Below are positions 1-7,598 of a DNA stretch of 64,000 nt, piece after piece (position 1 is the first letter of the stretch; each line of letters opens with the position of its first letter). The notes under the pieces were generated by a model that saw only the letters and a program-made list of their open reading frames with translations, was not told where the DNA came from and did no database searches. Location of the stretch: assembly GCA_039822045.1 (NCBI GenBank), contig JBCBMY010000005.1, forward strand, positions 248,001 to 312,000, in the 5' to 3' direction. Origin of the DNA: HLUCCA09 sp039822045. Lineage in GTDB: Bacteria; Pseudomonadota; Alphaproteobacteria; Rhodobacterales; Rhodobacteraceae. Made by a program: the position numbers and the translations under genes.

Positions 1-1989
1 GGCCAAGGCGGCGATGACACGATCACCGCATCAGAAGGCTTGGCCGGACTCATCAAGCTCAAGCTCGACGGCGGTGACGGCGATGACCTGATCATCGGGA
101 GCGACGGCGAAGACCTGATCTATGGCGGCAAGGGCAACGATGTGCTCGTCGGTGCTAAGGGCAACGACGTGGTCTATGGCGGCGACGGCGACGATCTGCT
201 TGTCTGGAACAACGGCGACGGCTCCGACCAGATGATCGGCGGCAAAGGCTACGACACGGTGCAGGTCAACGGCGCCGATGCGGCCGGCGACGAATTCACC
301 ATCCAGGCCGGCGAAACCGACGGCACCGTCACCTTCAACCGCCAGAATCTCGGGCTCTTCCAACTCGACATCTCCGAGGTTGAGCTGCTCGACATCAATG
401 GTCAGGGCGGAAACGACACCATTACCGCGTCCGAGGGCCTCGCTGGCGTCGTGTCGCTCGATCTCGACGGCGGCGCCGGCGACGACGAGATCACGGGCAG
501 CGACGGCGCGGATATTCTGCGCGGTGGAGAGGGCAACGACATCCTCATCGGCGCCAAGGGCGACGACGAGGTGTTCGGCGGCAAGGGCGACGACCTGATG
601 GTCTGGAACAACGGGGATGGCTCTGACCTGATGGTCGGCGGCAGGGGCTACGACACGGTGCAGGTGAACGGCGCCGACGGGCCTGGCGACGACTTCACCA
701 TCAAGGCCGGAGAGGCGGAAGGCTCTGTCGAGTTCACCCGCCAGAACCTCGGTCTTTTCCAACTCGACATCTTCGAGACGGAGATGCTCGAGGTGAACGG
801 CCAAGGTGGCAACGACACGATCACCGGTTCGGAAGGCCTGGCCGGTCTCATCAAGCTGAAGCTCGACGGCGGCGCTGGACACGACCTGATCACCGGCAGC
901 GACGGCGAAGACCTCATCTATGGCCGCGACGGCAACGACATCCTCATCGGCGCCAAGGGCGATGACGAGGTGTTCGGCGGCAAGGGCGACGACCTGATGG
1001 TCTGGAACAACGGCGACGGGTCCGACAAGATGGTTGGCGGCAAGGGCTACGACCGCGTCCAAGTCAATGGCGCCGATGGGGCCGGCGACAGTTTCACCAT
1101 CAAGGCCGGACCCACCGACGGCTCCGTTGAGTTCGCCCGCGAAAACCTCGGTCTCTTCCAACTCGACATCACCGAGACCGAAGTTCTCGAGGTCAATGGC
1201 CAAGGTGGCGACGACACGATCGTCGCGTCCGAAGACCTCGCCGGCGTGATCGCGCTCAAGCTCGACGGTGGCGACGGCGATGACCTGATCATCGGCAGCG
1301 ATGGCGAAGACGTCATCTATGGCGGCGACGGCAACGACATCCTGATCGGTGCGAAAGGCAACGACGAGGTGTTCGGCGGCGACGGCAACGACAAGATGGT
1401 GTGGAACAACGGCGACGGGTCCGACCGCATGGTCGGCGGCGAAGGCTTTGACATTGTCGAGGTCAACGGCGCAACAGGCGCCGGGGACATCTTCACGGTC
1501 GATGCCGGCGAGCATCCTGGTTCGGTCGAATTCGCCCGCGAGAACCTGGGCCAGTTCCAACTCGACATCTCCGAGACCGAGCGCATGCGCATCAACGGTG
1601 GCGGCGGTGACGACGAGGTCACAGGCAGCGACGGGCTGAAGGGGGTGGTCACGCTGTTCGTCGACGGCGGCGCGGGCAACGACACCCTGACCGGCGGCGG
1701 TGACAAAGACACGATCCGCGGCGGCGAAGGCGATGACCTGATCGATGGTGGCAAAGGCAAGGACATCCTTGCCGGGCGCTCCGGCAACGACACCTTCGTG
1801 TGGAACCAGGGCGACGGCTCGGACGAGGTCCGTGGCGGCAGCGGCAAAGACCGGCTGATCGTCAATGCCTCCGACTACAGCGCCGACGATCTGGAAATCA
1901 GCGGCGACGGGACGACGGCCTATCTCGAACGCGCCGATGGCGGCAACTTCGAGTTGAGCCTACGCAGCATCGAGGTGCTCGAGGTCAAC
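1..1989 (+). repeat. Tandem 399-bp coding repeats (133 aa), five units
   Basis: Units start with the codon for the first Gly of GQGG-type motifs at positions 1, 400, 799 and 1198, each exactly 399 bp apart. A fifth begins at 1597 and is 393 bp long, and a sixth partial unit begins at 1990. The middle units are highly alike, while the last two drift, losing the AKGNDEVFGG segment. The array continues left of the window by an unknown number of units. Confidence 0.9.
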
Positions 1990-2370
1990 GCAGGAGGAGG
2001 CAATGACGCGATCATTGCGGGCCAAGGCCTGCCGCACAAGTTGAAGCTCGACCTCGATGGTGGCGCCGGATCGGACCTTCTCGTGGGCGGCTCGGGCGAC
2101 GACACCCTCTCGGGCGGTGCCGACGACAATGCCAGCGACGTTTTGGTCGGCGGCGCTGGTGCGGACACCTTCGTCTTCATCGGAGATTTCGGAGTCGACG
2201 TCGTCCTCGGCTTCAACATCTTCGAGGACACGATCGTCATCGCCCCCAACCCAGCGGACAATGGCCCCGGTTGGTATCAGGACGGCGACGATGTGGTGTA
2301 CGCCACGGAGACCAGCATGTTCACCGTCGAGGACGCGCTTCTGACAGATGTACTGAACAGCGTCGCGTAG
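1..2370 (+). CDS. RTX-type (hemolysin-type calcium-binding) secreted protein, 5' end outside window
   Basis: The frame is open from base 1, so the gene begins upstream and only the C-terminal 789 residues are seen. The protein is built of glycine/aspartate-rich nonapeptides of the GGxGxDxUx type (for example GGKGNDVLVG and GGAGADTFVF), which bind calcium after export. These alternate with a conserved non-RTX segment (VWNNGDGSD, FTIKAG, NLGLFQLDI) to give 133-residue modules. There is no hydrophobic anchor. The end is acidic and rich in small and hydrophobic residues, as expected for a type I secretion signal. It ends just before a strong terminator. No type I ABC exporter is present in the window. 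A surface or extracellular structural or adhesive role is likely but the exact function cannot be told. Confidence 0.85.
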   Translation, partial: GQGGDDTITASEGLAGLIKLKLDGGDGDDLIIGSDGEDLIYGGKGNDVLVGAKGNDVVYGGDGDDLLVWNNGDGSDQMIGGKGYDTVQVNGADAAGDEFTIQAGETDGTVTFNRQNLGLFQLDISEVELLDINGQGGNDTITASEGLAGVVSLDLDGGAGDDEITGSDGADILRGGEGNDILIGAKGDDEVFGGKGDDLMVWNNGDGSDLMVGGRGYDTVQVNGADGPGDDFTIKAGEAEGSVEFTRQNLGLFQLDIFETEMLEVNGQGGNDTITGSEGLAGLIKLKLDGGAGHDLITGSDGEDLIYGRDGNDILIGAKGDDEVFGGKGDDLMVWNNGDGSDKMVGGKGYDRVQVNGADGAGDSFTIKAGPTDGSVEFARENLGLFQLDITETEVLEVNGQGGDDTIVASEDLAGVIALKLDGGDGDDLIIGSDGEDVIYGGDGNDILIGAKGNDEVFGGDGNDKMVWNNGDGSDRMVGGEGFDIVEVNGATGAGDIFTVDAGEHPGSVEFARENLGQFQLDISETERMRINGGGGDDEVTGSDGLKGVVTLFVDGGAGNDTLTGGGDKDTIRGGEGDDLIDGGKGKDILAGRSGNDTFVWNQGDGSDEVRGGSGKDRLIVNASDYSADDLEISGDGTTAYLERADGGNFELSLRSIEVLEVNAGGGNDAIIAGQGLPHKLKLDLDGGAGSDLLVGGSGDDTLSGGADDNASDVLVGGAGADTFVFIGDFGVDVVLGFNIFEDTIVIAPNPADNGPGWYQDGDDVVYATETSMFTVEDALLTDVLNSVA

Positions 2371-2395
2371 GTTTCGCACCAAGCGTCCCGAAACA

Positions 2396-2436
2396 AGCAA
2401 TCCCACCCGAGCCGTGCTCGGGTGGGATTGCTCTTT
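2396..2436 (+). terminator. Rho-independent terminator of the RTX gene
   Basis: A perfect 17-bp stem (2396-2412 with 2416-2432) with a three-base loop is followed by CTTTAA. It starts 25 bases after the RTX stop codon. Confidence 0.85.
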
Positions 2437-2517
2437 AAGGAGCCATGCGCGTCCGTCCCTCGCGCCCGATAAGCGCTTGCGTCAGTCGATACGCTGGAGT
2501 ACGCCCACGATTGCTTC

Positions 2518-2591
2518 GGCGAGTTGGGAGAGTGGTTATCCAGCGGATTGCAAATCCGTGTACACCGGTTCGATTCCGGTACTCGCCTCCA
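2518..2591 (+). tRNA. tRNA-Cys (anticodon GCA)
   Basis: The 74-base cloverleaf includes an encoded CCA end. The acceptor stem is GGCGAGT with ACTCGCC. The anticodon arm is GCGGA-TTGCAAA-TCCGT with GCA in the loop, and the T arm holds GGTTCGATTCC. It lies between the RTX terminator and the end of the leftward signalling operon. The 235 bases to the next gene hold nothing recognisable. Confidence 0.97.
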
Positions 2592-2826
2592 GATTATCCT
2601 TCAAGATTTTGAAACGAAACGAGTTTCCCCGCTGGCGGCGAATTTCACTACAGCTACCCACCCGAGTGTAATCCTACAGTTCGGCTCTTGGCGCAGGTAT
2701 TGGCGAAGTCGACCCATCGGTCGTCGTCAGGTCGCCGTTTAAGCGTTTTGCATGAGCAGCAGACACGTCTGTCCTCAAGCAGCTAAAAGCCGAAGGCTTG
2801 ACTTCGCGGGATTACTTGGCCCCAGA

Positions 2827-4413
2827 TCAACCACCAACGGCGTCTTTTACCCATACCTCCACTCGGCGGTTGATCGAGCGTCCAGCTTCGCTGACATTGC
2901 ATTCGGACGCCGCAAGTTCGCCGAAGCCAAGGGCTGCAAAGTCGAGACCGTCAAGCCGCTCGCCTCCCTTCGAAATCGCGGTATTGAGGACGATTTCGGC
3001 GCGCCTCTTCGAGAGGCTTAGGTTGCTATCGAACGTGCCAACGTCGTCGGTAAAGCCGACCAGAGCGACCTGGGTACCTTTCGGGAGATCCCCAAGGTAT
3101 TCGATGAGACGGACGAGATCGCGCGCTCCGCGTTCATCGAGCTCCGACGACCCGCTTCTGAAGCGGAACGTAGTCGAGAGCCTGTCGTGGGCGGACATCT
3201 CGTCGATCAAGTTGGCTAGAATGCCCGTCTCATATGCGTCGAGGCCCTCGGTGCTAAGTTGATCGGCTCGGCCATTCACCGCGCTCTGGGATTTCCGTTC
3301 GACCCCAAGATTGATGAAGCCCGCCTTCGCAATCATGACGTCGGCGGCCTCGGATCCCGCATATTGTACAAAGTCGGCCGCCGGCTCGACCGCATCAGCT
3401 CTCGTGTACAGGTAGAGGCGCCGCTGCAGAGGGTACTCGCCTGTCTTCGCGGTGAAGGCATCGGGAGAAGACACAATTCCGCAGGCGTTGACGAGGTCCA
3501 GCGGCCTGGCGCCGCGCTGGAACGAGAATGGCACAAATCCAATCGCACCGGGATCGGCATTTACCATCGCGGCCATCTCTGCGTTGGTCTCTGCGATGTT
3601 GTGAGACGAGGAAAACGGTACGCTCTCACCGCCGAAAATGGTCTCCTCGAACACCTGACGCGTGCCTGAGGCTTCCGACCGACCGATGAACGCGATGGGC
3701 CTGTCCTCACCACCGAGCGCCTCCCAGTTCGAAACCCGACCCGCGTAGATATCGCGCATGTCCTGCATCGAGAGCTGACTCACCGGATTGTCGGGATGCG
3801 CGATTACCACGATGCTGTCGACGGCGACGATGTGCTCCTGACGCGGGTCGATCATGTTGCCCGCACCCGCGTCGCGGAGTGAACGGGCTTCGTCCGGCGT
3901 GATCCGGCGCGATGCAAGGCCAACGTCTGCGCTTCCGTCGAGAAGACCGGCGAAGGCATCGGACGTCGTGCCGGGCGTCACGAGGTAGCTCCCGACCGGA
4001 TCTCCAAATCCCTGATCGGCGACGAAACTCGACAGGAACTGACCTGCGTTGGGTGTTTCGGATGTAGAGATCTCGGCACCGAGTGAGCCTGCGTAGCCAG
4101 TGAGCAACAGAGGCATGAGGCCGACGCTCATCGAGTCTGATCCTGCGAAGCGCACATTGGCATCTTCGATGTCGGATGTCGGGCAGCCCTCTCCCTCGCA
4201 GCGCGCGCGCTCAGCGCTGACACGGAATTCGCCAAGGGGGGTTTTCACGACGTAGTGGCCGTCCGCAAACCGCAGGAGTTCGCCGTGGAGATTGAACGCA
4301 CCCTCGGTCGACCTGAGCGTGACTTCGCCGGCCGGGAGCGGCCCGGCGGCCAAAGCAAGCGCCGCACTTCCCACGAAGATCACCTTGTTCCACGCAATAC
4401 AAAATCTCATCAT
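2827..4413 (-). CDS. Periplasmic phosphate-binding-protein-like domain fused to OmpA C-terminal domain
   Basis: This 528-residue exported protein starts at a double ATG and has a signal peptide ending near residue 29 (SAALALAAGPLPAGE). Residues of about 85-375 form a PstS-like type II periplasmic binding fold, with SDSM, VDSIVVIAHPDNP, DIYAGRVSNWEALGG and GRSEASGTRQVFEE. Residues of about 400-525 form an OmpA/MotB peptidoglycan-binding domain (FRFRSGSSELDERG, GFTDDVG, LSKRRAEIV, GRSINRRVEVWV). The PstS-OmpA combination is a known but sparse architecture. It would tether a ligand-binding module to the cell wall. It is the last gene of the kinase operon, 32 bases after the dynamin-like gene, so it may be the envelope sensor of the system. 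The ligand is unknown. Confidence 0.85.
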   Translation of the reverse strand: MMRFCIAWNKVIFVGSAALALAAGPLPAGEVTLRSTEGAFNLHGELLRFADGHYVVKTPLGEFRVSAERARCEGEGCPTSDIEDANVRFAGSDSMSVGLMPLLLTGYAGSLGAEISTSETPNAGQFLSSFVADQGFGDPVGSYLVTPGTTSDAFAGLLDGSADVGLASRRITPDEARSLRDAGAGNMIDPRQEHIVAVDSIVVIAHPDNPVSQLSMQDMRDIYAGRVSNWEALGGEDRPIAFIGRSEASGTRQVFEETIFGGESVPFSSSHNIAETNAEMAAMVNADPGAIGFVPFSFQRGARPLDLVNACGIVSSPDAFTAKTGEYPLQRRLYLYTRADAVEPAADFVQYAGSEAADVMIAKAGFINLGVERKSQSAVNGRADQLSTEGLDAYETGILANLIDEMSAHDRLSTTFRFRSGSSELDERGARDLVRLIEYLGDLPKGTQVALVGFTDDVGTFDSNLSLSKRRAEIVLNTAISKGGERLDGLDFAALGFGELAASECNVSEAGRSINRRVEVWVKDAVGG

Positions 4414-4445
4414 CGTCTTGTCCCGTCGTTTCCTGCGGTCTGCTG

Positions 4446-5948
4446 TTATCCTGCGAGGCGAGTCTGAAGTTCTCGTCCGACAAGCAGCGCCATATGCAGG
4501 GCATCCTCGCGGACCTTTTCGGCTTGTTCTTCGAGCCGGAGGTCGCCGACGGCCTCCAGCGCATCATCTATCGAGCCGGTCATGCCGGCGGCTTCTTGCA
4601 AACCGGGATGATCGTGCGTCTCAATCAGCGTTCGAGCAGACTTGAGCTTGTCCTCTACCCAATCGAGCACGGACTCCGACGGCCTCTCATGATCGGAGAG
4701 CATGTCGTGCGCATCTTCGAGCAGACGGCTGATCATCCCGCTGAACTGATCGTCGAGAGCCGGGAGGGACGCGCAGTCGGAAGGCGCATCGACTTCTTGC
4801 GCTGGTGTTAGCGCAGATGCTTCAATTCGCGGTATGTCAGCAGAAGGTTCCAGAGAGGTTTCCTCAGTCTCCTGCGGTCCATCGGCTTGCACTTGGTTGG
4901 CGGAGTTTTGTGGCGTCACGGCGAAAGAATCGACGTCGGCGATCGTGCTGGGGGTATCGTCGTCGATGCTGGCGGCGTCGCCCCCGCTCGGAATGGCGGC
5001 ACTTGACGTGGTCTGAAGGCGCTCGGCAATTGGCGGGTCGGCCGGTCTGGGCGCACGAGAAACAACAAACTCCTCAGCTGTCCAAGGGTTCTCCTGGTCT
5101 CCCGCTGAGTCCAAGGACTGGCTGAATGGCTCGGCGGAAGTTGCGCCTGAGGACGAGGATCTTCCGACGCTTTCGCCAACACGCATCAGGGCGACATTGA
5201 CAGCGTCCCTGAGCTCACGCTCTGCAGTAGAAATCTCGTGGCGCATGGCGGAAAGCAAAGCCGCTCCGCCGCTGTCTTCGAAGGCAGCCTTGTCGAGTAC
5301 TTGCGCCGCCCGCAACTCTTCGGCACGCGGGATGTCGACCTCGATCACCTGGTGGAACAATCTCTGATGCACATCGTCCGCCGGATGGCCCTTCGACACA
5401 ACGAGGTAGCCATGGTCGGCCACTTCTGCGGGGACTTCGGACCAATAGTCCATTTCCTTTTCGCTCAGCGCATCGGAGCACCAAAACACCACGTCGCTGT
5501 TGGCCAGAAGCTCCGAGATGTCGCTCGCGAAAGGCTCCCCTTCTATTCCGAGTCGCACGAGTGTGAACCGCTTCAGCGGAGGCAGCGGTGAACTGACTGA
5601 AACCGAGACCGGATCCTCGGCGAAAATGGCATCGAGGTCGTCAATCGGCCGCGTTTGCGTAGGGCCTTCCTCGAATCTGCACGTGACCTCGCCGGGATCG
5701 CCGAATCCAACTCGCGTCGGCACGCCATGGCCCACTTGGGCAGGTAGTAGGGCGTTCCCCAGAAAGAAATTGGCGACATCCGTTGTGCTGACGGAATTCC
5801 CGCCAATCACGGCAACGCGCAGCGTGCGCTGCGCGCGGGCGATGCACTCGTGCGCAAGGTCACGAACCCGGTCGGACAAGCCACCCGCTTCATAGGCACG
5901 CCTGAGCCGTGCAATTCTGTTCCGTAGGACTGCTTCCGACTCTTTCAT
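4446..5948 (-). CDS. Dynamin-like GTPase-fold protein with degenerate P-loop
   Basis: A 500-residue cytoplasmic protein. The ATG at 5948 has GGGAG seven bases upstream; a GTG two codons earlier is less likely. Residues 43-100 keep the layout of a bacterial dynamin G domain: a hydrophobic strand (LRVAVIG), a loop where GxxxxGK[ST] is expected, FFLGNALLP, then VGHGVPTRVGFGDP as switch I. The P-loop reads GGNSVSTT (49-56), so the Gly-Lys pair is missing. The later strand VVFWCSDALSEKEMDYW and LVVSKGHPAD match the G3/G4 regions of the family, with the G4 lysine kept. The centre (about 270-390) is low-complexity, Ser/Pro/Glu rich and probably disordered; the end is helical. It probably cannot hydrolyse GTP normally and may be a scaffold or a phosphorylation target of the operon's kinase. 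Confidence 0.6.
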   Translation of the reverse strand: MKESEAVLRNRIARLRRAYEAGGLSDRVRDLAHECIARAQRTLRVAVIGGNSVSTTDVANFFLGNALLPAQVGHGVPTRVGFGDPGEVTCRFEEGPTQTRPIDDLDAIFAEDPVSVSVSSPLPPLKRFTLVRLGIEGEPFASDISELLANSDVVFWCSDALSEKEMDYWSEVPAEVADHGYLVVSKGHPADDVHQRLFHQVIEVDIPRAEELRAAQVLDKAAFEDSGGAALLSAMRHEISTAERELRDAVNVALMRVGESVGRSSSSGATSAEPFSQSLDSAGDQENPWTAEEFVVSRAPRPADPPIAERLQTTSSAAIPSGGDAASIDDDTPSTIADVDSFAVTPQNSANQVQADGPQETEETSLEPSADIPRIEASALTPAQEVDAPSDCASLPALDDQFSGMISRLLEDAHDMLSDHERPSESVLDWVEDKLKSARTLIETHDHPGLQEAAGMTGSIDDALEAVGDLRLEEQAEKVREDALHMALLVGRELQTRLAG

Positions 5949-5968
5949 TGTCACACTCCCGAAGGGTC

Positions 5969-6907
5969 CTAGCGCCCGGAGGCCTGTCTCTTGCTTGTAA
6001 GGTCCACCGGTTCTCCAAGTTCGATCGCGTCGAAAACCTCGGTGGCTTCGACCAGCTGCGTTGCAGGTGCCGCCGCCGCGGTTGTCTGCGACGGCGCAGA
6101 GATCGCGATGGGCTTGTCGTTCAGAAGCCGGATAACCGTCACGGACGTATTGTCCTGATCAGAGGCGCCGGCGTCGCGCACCGATGCGAGCAGCGCGTCA
6201 GCGATCTCGGCACTCGGCTTCTTCCGGTTGCGTTGGATCACACGTTCAATCTCGTTGTCCGGCAGCGTTTGCAGCCCGTCGCTCGAAATCAATACAACGT
6301 CACCGGGTTGGACCCGGAACGGCTGAGCCGGGCAGTCAACGCGGGCGACGTCGGTACCAAAGATGGCGGACGTCAGACTGTTGCGCTCAGGATGGGTCTT
6401 GCCGACTTCTGCCGTCAGTTGTCCCGAAGCGACCATCGCATCAATGGTGGCGGCCATCGAGTGATCTTCATTGAGCCGCCGGATCTGCCGGTCGCGGTAC
6501 AGATAGAGCGGAGAGTCCCCGACCGACCCCCAGTACAGATCGCCCCCCACAAATACTGTCGCGACCAGGGTGGATCCCATGCCCCGTGAGTTTGGATTCT
6601 GCGTCAGATGCTGGCGCAGCGAGCGGTTCGCAGCGTCGATCGCCTTCCGCAGAAAGTCCGGGATTTCCCGCTCGTGGTTGGCCAGGGAGTTGAACCTGAA
6701 CTTCAGCTGAGCGAAGACCTCGGTCACGGTGATCGCACTGGCGACGTCACCGGACGCATGTCCGCCCATCCCATCGGCAAGCACCGCGATCCCACAATTC
6801 TCGCCGATCGGAAAGTCCGCTACAATCGCGTCCTCTTGCTGCTTTCGGGTTCCGCGATCGACGCCGGTGGCGACGTCAAAGCGGGCCCTAGAGGAACGCC
6901 GCATCAT
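5969..6907 (-). CDS. PP2C-family Ser/Thr protein phosphatase
   Basis: A 312-residue metal-dependent protein phosphatase that would reverse the action of the neighbouring kinase. Visible motifs are KQQEDA, LADGMGGHASGD (metal-binding Asp), MGSTLV, GDSPLYLYR, EDHSM, ISSDGL and the late metal-binding ASDQDNTSVTVI. The ATG at 6907 overlaps the end of the FHA gene by 20 bases, with GGAGG about 12 bases upstream. An upstream in-frame ATG at 6946 would extend deeper into the FHA gene. The Ala/Thr-rich tail (about 275-312) is not part of the catalytic fold. No membrane segment is seen, so it is cytosolic. Kinase, FHA and PP2C genes next to one another are typical of bacterial Ser/Thr phosphorylation modules. 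Confidence 0.92.
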   Translation of the reverse strand: MMRRSSRARFDVATGVDRGTRKQQEDAIVADFPIGENCGIAVLADGMGGHASGDVASAITVTEVFAQLKFRFNSLANHEREIPDFLRKAIDAANRSLRQHLTQNPNSRGMGSTLVATVFVGGDLYWGSVGDSPLYLYRDRQIRRLNEDHSMAATIDAMVASGQLTAEVGKTHPERNSLTSAIFGTDVARVDCPAQPFRVQPGDVVLISSDGLQTLPDNEIERVIQRNRKKPSAEIADALLASVRDAGASDQDNTSVTVIRLLNDKPIAISAPSQTTAAAAPATQLVEATEVFDAIELGEPVDLTSKRQASGR

Positions 6908-7574
6908 CGTCGTCTGCTGCCTCCTCGGCCGACCAGTTGAACTCATCTGAACAAAGTGCAACGAAACCAAGGGTCGTATCGCCGATCTCGATGGTCGATC
7001 CGTCCAAGAGTTCCTCGGTCGAGACAACCGGCTTGCCATTCACACGTACGATGTTGGCCTTGCCGCCGTGACCAAGGTGGAACTTGTAGGTTTCTGGCTC
7101 GTAGACGATCGCGGCGTGGTTGCTCCGCGAGATCGCTTGGTCGCCGAAGTCGAGTGTGATGGTTTGATCGGTGCCCCGACCGATCGTCGACAGTCCGGCA
7201 CGAAGTGCAAAGGAATGGCCGCGTCCCGGGCCCTTTGCCACGACAAGCCAGCCAACCGGCTCAAACGCGCCGCGGGCATCGTTGGATGAGTCTTGGTCGC
7301 TGTCGAACAGGTTCATGCGGTTGTCCGACGTGTCAAAGCCAACAAGCCGTGTCCGATTATCGTTCTCCACAGGCCGACTCTGTTGCGTAGGCTGCGGAGG
7401 GGCCGCGAAGGAAATCACACCCGAGGTGGGCACCTGGGGCTTGTGCCCGTAGGACGTTGGCGCGGACAGCGGGCGCGATGCCCCGCTGACTTCCATCTTC
7501 ATTTCGGTCACATCGTCAAGGATGCTGGCATGTTCGGCATCCTTGGCCGGCTTGGATCTTCGAAAGAAGCGCAT
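6888..7574 (-). CDS. FHA-domain phosphothreonine-binding protein
   Basis: A 228-residue protein. The N-terminal 80 residues look disordered, followed by the short motif TRLVGF. The forkhead-associated domain occupies about residues 105-210 (LVVAKGPGRGHSFAL, STIGRGTDQ, ISRSNHAAIVY, VNGKPVV, TIEIGDTTLGFV). The phosphothreonine-reading residues Arg of IGRG and Ser/Asn/His of ISRSNHA are present. It ends with an acidic DDDDAAFL tail. The ATG has GAGGAG seven bases upstream. FHA proteins of this layout dock phosphorylated kinase or partner proteins. Overlap with the phosphatase gene suggests coupled translation. It is 24 bases downstream of the kinase gene. Confidence 0.92.
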   Translation of the reverse strand: MRFFRRSKPAKDAEHASILDDVTEMKMEVSGASRPLSAPTSYGHKPQVPTSGVISFAAPPQPTQQSRPVENDNRTRLVGFDTSDNRMNLFDSDQDSSNDARGAFEPVGWLVVAKGPGRGHSFALRAGLSTIGRGTDQTITLDFGDQAISRSNHAAIVYEPETYKFHLGHGGKANIVRVNGKPVVSTEELLDGSTIEIGDTTLGFVALCSDEFNWSAEEAADDDDAAFL

Positions 7575-7598
7575 GATTATCTCCTCGGGGGTGGTATC

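Noticed and set aside
31..1560. A 509-residue minus-strand open frame with repeated VALAAEHLV-like blocks
   Set aside because: Its repeats simply mirror the 399-bp repeats of the RTX gene on the other strand.
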